Source: JAKAGZ01 sp964412105 (GTDB lineage: Bacteria; Bacteroidota; Ignavibacteria; Ignavibacteriales; Ignavibacteriaceae). Taken from it: a stretch of 56,770 nucleotides of DNA. The notes beneath the pieces are model-generated. The model was not told the DNA's origin. It made no database searches and saw only the letters and a list, made by a program, of their open reading frames with translations. Below are positions 44,958 through 52,451 of the stretch, piece by piece. Position 1 is the first letter of the stretch; each line of letters opens with the position of its first letter. The DNA is taken from NCBI GenBank assembly GCA_964412105.1, contig CAYPNM010000020.1:1-56770 (forward strand), read 5' to 3'. A program made the position numbers and the translations under genes.

Positions 44958-45393
44958 AAGTTTGAAGAAACTATGCCAAGACCTTCATTCAGAACTTTTC
45001 TAACAACATTTGGACCCGAAATCTTGTAATACTAACAAATATTTTAGTGTAAAGATTTTGAGTAAGCGGTTAATGATGGACTCTAGGACAATTGAAGCGA
45101 GCCGTGGACGAACGTGGCTTCTACTCTGCCCTATGCCAAATAATTGATGACATTTAAATAAATCAACGATTAAACAACTCCACCTCCCTCACAACTAACA
45201 TGTAAACAGCCTTTAAACAGCCTGTAGACAGCCTCAAAACTGCCTCGTATTACTCTACAATAATAATCATCACTGCCTCTGGTAAAATCTTTTCTTTAAT
45301 TATTATTAATTATGAAGTGACTAGAAGAATATGCAGTTTGGAAGTTGCAAGTACTTGACAAAAGAGTAGAGATTGTTTCTGCGCTCAATAAGG
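44958..45393. other. Intergenic region with a short tandem repeat
   Basis: About 435 bases between convergent genes. It holds four imperfect 11-base repeats at 45203-45246 (listed separately) and a GAAGC...GCTTC pair around 45095-45122 that might form a weak hairpin. No credible gene on either strand. Confidence 0.5.
45203..45246. repeat. 4 x 11-bp imperfect tandem repeat
   Basis: Units read TAAACAGCCTT, TAAACAGCCTG, TAGACAGCCTC and AAAACTGCCTC without spacers. The conserved part is ACAGCCT. This could be a small tandem expansion, a cluster of protein-binding sites or a leftover of coding sequence. Confidence 0.75.
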
Positions 45394-46431
45394 CTACGGT
45401 AATGTTATTACAACTTTTCCTGTGGTGTTGCCGGCTTGAAACTCCTGGATCGCTTGCATAAGTTTATCATAGGGGAAAACTACTCCGATATAAGGTTTAC
45501 CCAGCTGGAGCGAAGATATTTCATCAAGCATTCCTTTCATAAGATTTATACGATCGTAAAGCCAGATCAGGTTAAAACCCAGCACAGATTTGTTCGACTC
45601 GATTAAGGTTAAACTTTGATAGCGCGGCATTGTGAGATATTGAAGTGCTAGTTTAAGATAATTAGGGGATGTACCGTGTGACATAAACTGTGATAACCCA
45701 TATGAAACGAGTCTGCCGGTGGGGGCCAGAAAGTCGAAACTGTCTTTCTGAACCTTCCCTCCGATTGCATCCATTATTAGATCGAGCTTTCTTCCTTCGA
45801 GATGTTTTTCAAGTTCAGTTTTGAAATTATTATTCCTTACTATAATGTCATCATATCCTTCGGACTTTAACAGATCTGTTTTTGTCTCACTCCCAATAGT
45901 ACCTATTGTGTAAGCAGAAAACTTCTTTGCGATACGGTTTGCATAAACTCCGACACCTCCCGCAGCACTGTGAATCAGCACTGTCGGCCGGGTTATAAGT
46001 TCCTGCAGCTTGTCTATATTACCCAGTGGAACTAGAGCGTAGTATGCCGTTAGCGCCTGTACAATGAATGAGGCACCTTCTTCAAATGACCATCCATAAG
46101 GGAGTTTAATAATATACCTGTGATCAATATTAATGTGGGTAGTGTAGGCCCCGAATCTTGTTACCCCCATAATTCTGTCACCCCTTGAAAAACCGCTCAC
46201 GTTTTTTCCTTTTTCCGTAATTACGCCGCTGAATTCAAGTCCCGGAATAAAATCCCTTTTGGGTGAAGCTTTATACAGTCCAAGGATGGTAAAAACATCA
46301 GCAAAGTTCAGCCCGATTGCTTTGACTTCGACAGTAACTTCCTCTTCAGATAGCGGCGAGATCTCCTCTTCGACAAGCCTGAGATTATTAAGCGAGCCAA
46401 CCTTTGTAACCTTGTACGATTTTCGCCGCAT
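45394..46431 (-). CDS. Zinc-free MDR oxidoreductase, VAT1/quinone-reductase-like
   Basis: A 345-residue medium-chain reductase. The N-terminus has VKAIGLNFADVFTILGLYKASPK and PGLEFSGVI, and the cofactor motif is SAAGGVGVYANRIAKKFSAYTIGTIGS. The loop with GRLVSYGLSQFM followed by a GTSP stretch and long helix resembles synaptic-vesicle VAT1-like MDRs rather than classical Zta-crystallin. The C-terminus ends GNTTGKVVITLP. It probably uses NADPH to reduce quinones or enones. A second, more distant MDR gene is at 33113-34084. It stands alone. Confidence 0.88.
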   Translation of the reverse strand: MRRKSYKVTKVGSLNNLRLVEEEISPLSEEEVTVEVKAIGLNFADVFTILGLYKASPKRDFIPGLEFSGVITEKGKNVSGFSRGDRIMGVTRFGAYTTHINIDHRYIIKLPYGWSFEEGASFIVQALTAYYALVPLGNIDKLQELITRPTVLIHSAAGGVGVYANRIAKKFSAYTIGTIGSETKTDLLKSEGYDDIIVRNNNFKTELEKHLEGRKLDLIMDAIGGKVQKDSFDFLAPTGRLVSYGLSQFMSHGTSPNYLKLALQYLTMPRYQSLTLIESNKSVLGFNLIWLYDRINLMKGMLDEISSLQLGKPYIGVVFPYDKLMQAIQEFQAGNTTGKVVITLP

Positions 46432-46516
46432 CTATTTCCCTGTTTTTTAATATCACGTAAATTTATCACTTAATTTAGCAAGTTAAGTAACAAAATTATA
46501 TTAGCCTCAAAAGTGC

Positions 46517-47266
46517 CTAATTCTGCGGCAGACTCAGCGCTTTTGTCATTAAACCAAATATATCTCCCGATGAGTTTGGCTTATTCAACTCTTCCAGCAC
46601 AGCTTTTTTCTGTGCTGGTGTTAACATTGAAGAAACCTTCCACATTGCATCGGCAGCTAATTGTAATGCAAAGTCAACTTTGCTCACTATTTCATTATGA
46701 TATTTCTCTCTCATTTTCATATCGGGTTTTTCAGATAGCATGTTTTTTATCGCTTTCTTAAGTAGATCATTAGCATTATTCATTTTGGATTCCAGCTTCT
46801 TCCCCATCTCTTCCTTAATCTTAGACAGTTTATTAATTTGCTCTTTAGTTAGCGTAAGTGCAGTATCTTTTTGCACCGCCGGTGGAAGAGAATTCCATTT
46901 CGATACTGTATCTTTAATTACCAGCCCATCATGAGCGATCATTTGCCTGTTGTCGATTGATTTCCCGTTTGATGATATTTCAACTGAATTCCAATCACCC
47001 TGAGTATATTTATATTCATACTTCTTTCCATCAAATACCGGAATTATGATAGAAAATAAATCAACCCCTACATTTTTCATTATATATAAAGAATCGTGTG
47101 GATTCCAGCAATTGAAAGATCCTGCAAGAAATATAGAATTCCCTTTCTGCAGACTCTCGGAAGGAATTTTCACATCAAATTTAACTGCAGCGGTTTGACC
47201 GAAAGAATAATTAAAACAAATTAAGAGAAAGAAAATGCAGTATAGCAAATCCGGTGATCTCTTCAT
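46517..47266 (-). CDS. Exported protein: AMPK/CBM-like E-set domain plus LTxxQ helical region
   Basis: A 249-residue protein with signal peptide (LYCIFFLLICFNYSFGQ) and a strong AAGGAG ribosome binding site 6 bases before the ATG. Residues 25-115 resemble the glycogen-binding/CBM48-20 E-set: VKFDVKIPSESLQKGNSIFLAGSFNCWNPHD then YEYKYTQGDWNSVE. Residues 135-249 are helical with LTKEQINKL and LTPAQKKAVLEEL, the LTxxQ signature of the Spy/CpxP periplasmic chaperone family. Such a fusion is unusual in my experience. A periplasmic protein that links carbohydrate or ligand binding to envelope stress is a possible reading, but it is inference. Confidence 0.7.
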   Translation of the reverse strand: MKRSPDLLYCIFFLLICFNYSFGQTAAVKFDVKIPSESLQKGNSIFLAGSFNCWNPHDSLYIMKNVGVDLFSIIIPVFDGKKYEYKYTQGDWNSVEISSNGKSIDNRQMIAHDGLVIKDTVSKWNSLPPAVQKDTALTLTKEQINKLSKIKEEMGKKLESKMNNANDLLKKAIKNMLSEKPDMKMREKYHNEIVSKVDFALQLAADAMWKVSSMLTPAQKKAVLEELNKPNSSGDIFGLMTKALSLPQN

Positions 47267-47621
47267 TTTTAACTCCTTATTTAATTTTTATTTCATTGTA
47301 AACGAATTAAGTATATTACCTTCATAATTTTCATCAAATTAATATTAGCGCAAGTATATTAACCATAACTGATTGGCTGTTCCTGACGCAGAAGATATTT
47401 AGGGGAAAATCCTCAATTATAAGCTTTATTATAATTTTAGTTTTTATCTCCGTACTCCCCTTGCCAGAATTTTATTTGGCAAGCTGAGATAAACTAATAA
47501 ATATTTGAATGAGTCGAAAATTAAATAGTATGTTTGCAGCAGTTGTATCTGCCAATGCAACCAATTTAATTAAAACGATCTTTGTCTCTTTATAATTAAA
47601 AGCAAAAACTCTCAACCGGCT
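47267..47621. other. Intergenic region
   Basis: About 355 bases between two minus-strand genes. It contains the promoter of the E-set/LTxxQ gene. A 28-codon open stretch from 47509 on the plus strand (starting MSRKLNSMF) has no recognisable homologue or ribosome binding site. Nothing else was found. Confidence 0.45.
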
Positions 47622-48377
47622 TCAGAATGTGTGATACAAACCAAGATAGTAGGCAAAATGTTTGTATGAACTGATTCCGTTTCCCAAATCTCCGGAAAAA
47701 AGTATCTGATAATTATTAGCCACTGGTATTCCCCCGCCGAAATGTATTCCGGTTAAATCGCTGGAATATATTGTAGAAGGAGTCTGATGGAATATTTCAG
47801 CACCTAGAAAGAACTCATCGGTAAAATTATATTGCACCTGTACACCGGAGAATGTCCAGTTCTTATTATCGACTCCGGGATTTATCCAATATCCTCCGCC
47901 GGCATCAATTGACCATTTGCCGAAATCTTTTTGGAGCCAGACTGGGAGATATAATTGAGATTTCCCGTTTCCTAAATCTTTGGATTGATTGCCTGTCGCA
48001 ATTTCAACTATGGGAAATGTGCCAATGTCCGGTAAAAAATCAGTTTGTTCTACAAATCTGTATTTTATCCCTACTTCAGTATCGCCGTAACCAAGATAGG
48101 ACGTTTCATTTTTGGGTACCGTATATGCCAGTGGTAATATTAAATGGAATTGTGTATCTAAAAATGGTCCGTAATTAAACTCCAATGCAGGCCCTATTCC
48201 ATTAGCACCTCCGTCATCAAATACTCCCGTAGAAAATAAGTAAATTTCTCCGTGCTTAAATGGTACTGGTTCCGGATCATCTGTTCTCCACGGTGGTCCG
48301 CCGGCATATGTTGTAGAAGTTACAAATATAATTATTGAGATAATTAATATGTTGCTTATTCTGCAAAGCATTTTCAT
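47622..48377 (-). CDS. Outer-membrane beta-barrel, phenol-degradation MetA-like
   Basis: A 251-residue exported protein. The signal peptide ends TTYAG, followed by GPPWRTDDPEPVPFKHGEIYLFSTGV, a segment typical of MetA-pathway/transporter-like barrels. Strands continue through DTEVGIKYRFVEQT, GNGKSQLYLPVWLQKDFGKW and HFGGGIPVANNYQILFSGDL, ending YLGLYHTF with terminal Phe. An AGGACTTT sequence before the ATG supports the start at 48377. Members occur near metal or aromatic-compound genes. Here it precedes, on the opposite strand, a metal-resistance region. Substrate unknown. Confidence 0.72.
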   Translation of the reverse strand: MKMLCRISNILIISIIIFVTSTTYAGGPPWRTDDPEPVPFKHGEIYLFSTGVFDDGGANGIGPALEFNYGPFLDTQFHLILPLAYTVPKNETSYLGYGDTEVGIKYRFVEQTDFLPDIGTFPIVEIATGNQSKDLGNGKSQLYLPVWLQKDFGKWSIDAGGGYWINPGVDNKNWTFSGVQVQYNFTDEFFLGAEIFHQTPSTIYSSDLTGIHFGGGIPVANNYQILFSGDLGNGISSYKHFAYYLGLYHTF

Positions 48378-48624
48378 AAAGTCCTGTATTTAATAAACTC
48401 TAAACACCGAATTAAATGGAATAATTCCTTTTATTATATTATCAATTGACAATATTGCATTACGATGTAAGATAAGAAGATACTTTACAATAACGCCTGA
48501 AGACAAGAGAATACTTGATAAAGCCAAAAATCAGGCTAAAGAACTGGTAGAAAAATTATATTAAAAATTGATGTGCCATATGTTATCGGTTAAATAATCA
48601 ATCCGCACCATCACCCATACCGCT
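48378..48624. other. Intergenic region with a possible gene relic
   Basis: On the plus strand, an open stretch without a start codon ends at 48564 and encodes TPEDKRILDKAKNQ then AKELVEKLY before a stop. It reads like a genuine protein C-terminus cut off from its gene. Together with the broken DoxX just downstream, it suggests decaying sequence here. Confidence 0.35.
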
Positions 48625-48881
48625 ATGCTTCTGATCCGACTTTCTGTTGAGTTTGCATTTTTACTCAGGGGTCACTAAAATTTACCGATTTGCACTGGGG
48701 AGTAATTAGATTTATACATATCGGTTTTCTATTCCCTGGTTTTATTGCTCATTTAGTCGGTACTTTTGAAATAATTTGCGGATTGCATGTTACTTTTGGT
48801 TTATTCACCTTGATTGCGATTATACCATTGCTTATAATTAACATTGTAGCTATAGACCCAATTAAAATACCTGAACTTTAA
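48625..48881 (+). pseudogene. Frameshifted and truncated DoxX-family gene
   Basis: Two adjacent frames together resemble a DoxX membrane protein. From 48625 frame 1 gives MLLIRLSVEFAFLLRGH then stop. From about 48661 another frame continues through KFTDLHWGVIRF, then LVGTFEIICGLHVTFGLFTL and a helix ending IVAIDPIKIPEL at 48881. In DoxX, the first helix is followed by an EGIQKF-like turn, then VGxxEIxCGLLLxxG and TRLAAIPLLIxxxVAIxTTKIP; the match is clear. The final helix pair is missing. The break could be a single-base sequencing error, but the absent C-terminus argues for a true pseudogene. Confidence 0.65.
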
Positions 48882-48934
48882 GACCTACTTTCTAAATAAA
48901 AATTTGAGTATTAATTTAAAGAGGAAGGGACAAA

Positions 48935-49393
48935 ATGAATACACAAAACATGAACATTCGTTTTGGGGAAAGGATCTATTTTGCAATTGCAGTTTTAATT
49001 TTTTCTGTGGTAATCTTTAATGTTACAGTACCTGCAAGTGTACCGCCTGTTAAACCAAACAAAGCTAATACTACTCAAATGCAGGACCCCTATCACACTG
49101 CAATTAAACATGCAGAATTTGCGGTGCAAGCAAAAGATTTGAAAATGATTCAAATGCATTTGCATCATGTGCTAAATTGTCTTGAAGGAAAAACCGGAAA
49201 GGATTTCGATGCCTCATTTGGAAATCCCTGTAATGGTCAGGGAGCTCTGGAAACACTAAAAAAAGACAGCCCCAACTGGATACGAACTAATAACTCTATT
49301 GCGTTGGCAAAAGTTGGAGTTAAGTTACAAGATGAAAAACCGACGCGATTGGTCGCCGAAGCGGTCTATGCAATTTTAAGCGCAGGTAAATAA
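48935..49393 (+). CDS. Small membrane-anchored or exported His/Cys protein
   Basis: A 152-residue protein with one N-terminal hydrophobic stretch (ERIYFAIAVLIFSVVIFNVTV) acting as signal or anchor. The exported part carries two helices with DPYHTAIKHAEFAVQ and LKMIQMHLHHVLNCLEG, then KDFDASFGNPCNGQGALETL. The HLHHVLNC and NPC pattern is one I have seen in small uncharacterised periplasmic proteins and could hold a metal or heme ligand set, but that is only a guess. GAGGAAGG lies 14 bases upstream. It sits between the DoxX relic and chrA, in a metal-resistance setting. Confidence 0.7.
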   Translation: MNTQNMNIRFGERIYFAIAVLIFSVVIFNVTVPASVPPVKPNKANTTQMQDPYHTAIKHAEFAVQAKDLKMIQMHLHHVLNCLEGKTGKDFDASFGNPCNGQGALETLKKDSPNWIRTNNSIALAKVGVKLQDEKPTRLVAEAVYAILSAGK

Positions 49394-49424
49394 GCGGTTT
49401 TTTGTTCACCTAAAAAGCGCTTAT
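49390..49424 (+). terminator. Hairpin at the end of the small His/Cys protein gene
   Basis: Arms ATAAGCG-G-TTTTTT (49390-49403) and AAAAAGC-GCTTAT (49412-49424) pair with one G/G mismatch around an 8-base loop, overlapping the stop codon region. The 5' arm supplies a T-run on one strand and the 3' arm an A-run, so it could act in either direction. Confidence 0.45.
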
Positions 49425-49659
49425 TTATGAGGGAACAAAATATTCGTTTTTTTTGCTTTGGTTAATCCATTTGTTATAAATCCGGAGACTTTGCAATATT
49501 ATTTACATACTGCATTCCCAACTCTGCTGGTAATTTCATTTGCTTCCATTTTCGCTATAAATATTTTAAGTCTAAGCAGATAATATTAATTATCCATTAT
49601 TTAATATATTTTAGTGTTGGCTTTCAAATTAAAATTTGTGAATAATTAAGCAGTATTTA
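49425..49659. other. Intergenic region with possible small ORF relic
   Basis: A 41-codon open stretch on the plus strand ends at 49583 and could begin with TTG at 49458. It reads VNPFVINPETLQYYLHTAF then a hydrophobic PTLLVISFASIFAINILSLSR. That resembles the last transmembrane helix of a membrane protein. It has no ribosome binding site. It may be another gene fragment in this region. Confidence 0.3.
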
Positions 49660-50874
49660 TTGAAATTATCACGAGAAAAAACAGATAATAAGAACCGTCA
49701 ATTGTGGGAGCTTTTCAAATTATTTTTTAAGCTTGGTGTTATAGCTTTCGGCGGCCCCGCTGCGCATATAGCAATGTTTGAGGATGAAGTAGTTGCCAAA
49801 CGAAACTGGTTGAGCAGGCAGCATTTTCTTGACCTGGTCGGTGCTACTAACTTGATTCCCGGTCCAAACTCAACCGAAATGGCAATTCATATCGGCTACC
49901 AGAAGGGAAAAATTCCCGGCGCACTAATTGCCGGAATAAGCTTTATGTTTACATCCGTTTTGCTTACCGGAATACTGGCTTATTTCTACCTGCTCTATGG
50001 TAACATTCCTGCGGTCAAACCATTCCTTTACGGAATTAAACCTGCTGTAATAATCATTATTGTTAATGCCGTCTATAAACTTGGAATGAAAGCTGTTAAA
50101 GGGCAGTCGGGAGAATCAATTAACTTAAAGCTGGTTTTAATTGCCATTATTGTAGCCCTATTAAATTTTTATGGTTTTAATGAAATATATTCCCTTCTCA
50201 TCGGCGGAATAGTAGGAGCTCTTTTCCTTTTAATATTTGACAGAAAAGATAAATTAATTTCATTCTTTCCGGCAATCATAATTTCCTTATTCTCGTTAAA
50301 ACCTATATTGCAGGCGGTTGATAAAACCGATGCATCTCTTGTAAAATTATTTTTAACATTCTTAAAAATAGGGGCAGTCTGGTTTGGGGGCGGTTATATA
50401 CTGGTTGCTTATTTTAACGGAGAATTGGTCCAGGGCCTGCACTGGCTTACAAGAAAAGAATTACTGGATGCTATTGCAGTCAGTCAGTTTACACCGGGTC
50501 CGCTGCTCTCTTCTGCAACTTTTATAGGTTATCAGATCTCTGGACTACTTGGTGCAGTACTGGCCACGGTCGCTATAGTATTACCGTCATTTGTGTTCGT
50601 TCTGATTTTAAATCCACTCGTACCGCGAATTAGGAAATCTAACTATCTTTCCAGATTCCTTGATGCTGTTAATGTCAGCGCATTGGCAGTTATGTTTGTT
50701 GTTGCTGTTAAGCTGGGAGCCGAAGTTATGGTTAGCCCCGTAACTGGATTTAGCTGGCAGGCAGCGCTGATTGCTGTTTTAAGTGCGGCAGCATTCCTGT
50801 TAGTAAAAAAAGTTAACTCCGCGTACGTTGTTTTAGGCGGAGCGGTATTAGGGTATATCTTTTATTTAATTTAA
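49660..50874 (+). CDS. chrA: Chromate transporter, two-domain ChrA
   Basis: A 404-residue membrane protein made of two CHR domains. The first has FKLGVIAFGGPAAHIAMFEDEVV then LDLVGATNLIPGPNSTEMA. The second repeats it as LKIGAVWFGGGYILVAYF and LLDAIAVSQFTPGPLLSSATFIGYQ. These FGG and PGP motifs define ChrA, which expels chromate using the membrane potential. The frame opens with TTG at 49660, which I accept as start since the protein begins KLSREKTDNKNRQLWELF as other ChrA proteins do and no ATG is nearby. It is upstream of, and same strand as, the arsenic genes. Confidence 0.93.
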   Translation: MKLSREKTDNKNRQLWELFKLFFKLGVIAFGGPAAHIAMFEDEVVAKRNWLSRQHFLDLVGATNLIPGPNSTEMAIHIGYQKGKIPGALIAGISFMFTSVLLTGILAYFYLLYGNIPAVKPFLYGIKPAVIIIIVNAVYKLGMKAVKGQSGESINLKLVLIAIIVALLNFYGFNEIYSLLIGGIVGALFLLIFDRKDKLISFFPAIIISLFSLKPILQAVDKTDASLVKLFLTFLKIGAVWFGGGYILVAYFNGELVQGLHWLTRKELLDAIAVSQFTPGPLLSSATFIGYQISGLLGAVLATVAIVLPSFVFVLILNPLVPRIRKSNYLSRFLDAVNVSALAVMFVVAVKLGAEVMVSPVTGFSWQAALIAVLSAAAFLLVKKVNSAYVVLGGAVLGYIFYLI

Positions 50875-50894
50875 TCTGCAACTTCATAGTGCTT

Positions 50895-50922
50895 GATTAC
50901 TCTTTGCTTAATAAAGAATGAT
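50895..50922 (+). terminator. Weak hairpin terminator after chrA
   Basis: ATTACTCTTT and AAAGAATGAT pair with one wobble and one mismatch around a GCTTAAT loop, followed by TATTTTTG. It lies 20 bases after the chrA stop. Confidence 0.4.
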
Positions 50923-51057
50923 TATTTTTGCTGAGTTTTACTTCTTCAATAAGTGAAAGTTTCTTAATAAGCCATTAGAAAAGTCCTTGCTTCGTCATTA
51001 AAGCATAAAATCATTAAATTCATTATTAAATAAGAGATAATTTATTAATGTATTATT

Positions 51058-51699
51058 ATGCTGAAAAGAGATTTTGAAATAAAAAGAACTCAGAAAAATT
51101 TTTCTAAGGTCGCCTGGTTCTATGACTTCTGGGGTAAATTGACCGAGATCAAAGCAATTAACAAAGCTGTATCGATCTCTGGTATGGGTGATAATATTAA
51201 AGTGCTGGATGTAGGAGTCGGTACGGGTCAGTTATTTAAAAGAATCTTAAGTGAAAATAAACACGGTTTAAGTTTTGGAGTAGATTTGTCTTCCGGGATG
51301 CTTGCAAAAGCAAAAAATAAATTTAGATCTTTGAAAGTTAATTATCTTTTGTCATTTGGTAATGCTTTTGGACTCCCTTATAAAAGCGAAAGTTTTGATT
51401 ACTTATTCAGCAGCTATGTCCTCGATCTTCTTCCTGAGGAGAACTTTAATAAGATTCTAAATGAATTTTACAGGGTGCTGAAAACCAACGGTACCGGAAT
51501 CGTAATAACTATGGCAATGGGAAATTATTGGTATAACAAACTTTGGTACTTGGCAGCTAAATATTTTCCTTCATTACTGACTAATTGTCGTCCAATTGAA
51601 TTATCCGCTTACCTTGCGTCAACTGGATTTAATATTATAGAGAAAGCCAATATTTCACAAAACTCATTTCCTAGTGAAATAATAAAATTTAAGAAATAA
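51058..51699 (+). CDS. Class I SAM-dependent methyltransferase, UbiE-like
   Basis: A 213-residue methyltransferase. SAM motif I is VLDVGVGTGQLF, followed by the acidic FGVDLSSGMLAKAK and later GNAFGLPYKSESFDYLFSSYVLDLLPE and EFYRVLKTNGTGIVITM. The starting FYDFWGKLTEIKAINKAV resembles UbiE/demethylmenaquinone methyltransferases and related phospholipid methyltransferases. It lacks the conserved Cys residues of ArsM arsenite methyltransferases, so despite its place 80 bases before arsR a direct role in arsenic methylation is unlikely. Substrate unknown. Confidence 0.85.
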   Translation: MLKRDFEIKRTQKNFSKVAWFYDFWGKLTEIKAINKAVSISGMGDNIKVLDVGVGTGQLFKRILSENKHGLSFGVDLSSGMLAKAKNKFRSLKVNYLLSFGNAFGLPYKSESFDYLFSSYVLDLLPEENFNKILNEFYRVLKTNGTGIVITMAMGNYWYNKLWYLAAKYFPSLLTNCRPIELSAYLASTGFNIIEKANISQNSFPSEIIKFKK

Positions 51700-51746
51700 T
51701 ATTGAGCAGTTTTGACTTTAAAAACTTGCACTAATAATTACTATTT

Positions 51747-51771
51747 TCTATATTTCGATATATAACGAAAT
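51747..51771 (+). promoter_or_regulatory. ArsR-type operator 1 (upstream of arsR)
   Basis: TCTATATTTCGATATATAAC is followed by GAAAT. It contains the palindrome ATTTCG-N8-CGAAAT at 51752-51771, ending 8 bases before the arsR ATG. The sequence TCTATATTTCGATA recurs at 52146, upstream of the next gene, which makes an ArsR binding site the best reading. ArsR would repress its own transcription until arsenite binds. Confidence 0.75.
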
Positions 51772-51779
51772 GATTATTT

Positions 51780-52136
51780 ATGGAATTACAGATTCAGGAA
51801 AAGACAAAGTTGTTCAAATCGCTCTCGGATCCCAACAGACTCAGGATCCTTAAGATGTTACAAACCAAGTCATTGTGCGTTTGTGAGATTACCGCAATAC
51901 TTGACCTGGCCACCTCAACAGTATCAAAACACCTCAGCATTTTAAGGGATTCGGGGTTTATTATTGAAGAAAAGGATGGGAAATGGGTCAATTATATGAT
52001 AAATCCAAGGCCGTCCGATTCAAGGATTTCCGCTCTTATGTCGTCTCTGGATTTCTGGATTGGTGATGAGAAAGCTATAATTTCTGATAAACAAAAAGCA
52101 CTTTCCGTAGATAGAAATGACGTATGCTCAAGATAA
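51780..52136 (+). CDS. arsR: ArsR-family arsenite-responsive repressor
   Basis: A 118-residue winged-helix repressor. Residues 1-30 form the first helices (LFKSLSDPNRLRILKML), the metal site is the CVC pair at Cys 33 and Cys 35 in the SLCVCEI helix, and the recognition helix is TSTVSKHLSILRDSGFI, followed by the wing EEKDGKWVNYMIN. Cys 33/35 is the classical As(III)/Sb(III) site of the ArsR (type 1) group. It is preceded by operator 1 and followed after 9 bases by operator 2, so it probably controls both itself and the operon beyond. No ribosome binding site is visible. Confidence 0.93.
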   Translation: MELQIQEKTKLFKSLSDPNRLRILKMLQTKSLCVCEITAILDLATSTVSKHLSILRDSGFIIEEKDGKWVNYMINPRPSDSRISALMSSLDFWIGDEKAIISDKQKALSVDRNDVCSR

Positions 52137-52145
52137 ATTTTTTAT

Positions 52146-52170
52146 TCTATATTTCGATAATTAACGAATC
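52146..52170 (+). promoter_or_regulatory. ArsR-type operator 2 (upstream of the ars operon)
   Basis: TCTATATTTCGATAATTAAC is followed by GAATC. It matches operator 1 at 20 of the first 22 bases. The inner palindrome is TTCG-N8-CGAA (52153-52168), the same spacing as in operator 1. It lies between the arsR stop (52136) and the thioredoxin-like gene, so it would act on a second promoter for the operon. Confidence 0.75.
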
Positions 52171-52197
52171 AATTACTTAATATTTATGGGGGATAAT

Positions 52198-52434
52198 ATG
52201 CTCGAAATAAAAATTCTCGGATCGGGTTGTACTAATTGTAAAAATCTGGAAAAATTATGCCGCGAGGTTGTTACTGAAAATAAGCTGGAAGCTAATATTG
52301 AAAAGGTAACGGACATCAAAGAAATTGTATCGTATGGAATATTGAGTACACCTGGTCTGGTTGTAAACGGAAAAATATTAAGCAGCGGTAAGCTCCCGAC
52401 AAAGAACACGCTGCAGCATTGGTTAATGCGTTAA
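52198..52434 (+). CDS. Small thioredoxin-like redox protein (redox-active disulfide protein 2 type)
   Basis: A 78-residue thioredoxin-fold protein from the ATG at 52198, chosen because GGGGGAT lies 6 bases upstream; an in-frame ATG at 52186 is the alternative. The active site is CTNC (Cys 11 and Cys 14) after strand EIKILGSG, and the cis-Pro motif is STPGLVVNGK. These proteins of the TIGR00412 kind often accompany DUF318 permeases, here present at 54006. It could supply electrons to ArsC, whose mechanism needs thioredoxin, or serve the permease. The choice is inference. Confidence 0.87.
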   Translation: MLEIKILGSGCTNCKNLEKLCREVVTENKLEANIEKVTDIKEIVSYGILSTPGLVVNGKILSSGKLPTKNTLQHWLMR

Positions 52435-52451
52435 AATATAATGGAGTATGA

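Noticed and set aside
45203..45246. CRISPR array or iteron origin
   Set aside because: Repeats are 11 bp with no spacers, only four copies, and no cas or rep gene is nearby.
48690..48881. Intact 63-residue membrane protein starting with TTG
   Set aside because: It is only the middle of a DoxX protein; the first helix lies in another frame just upstream, so I call a pseudogene.
51058..51699. ArsM arsenite methyltransferase
   Set aside because: Located next to arsR but lacks the conserved cysteines of ArsM; motifs fit the UbiE-like group.
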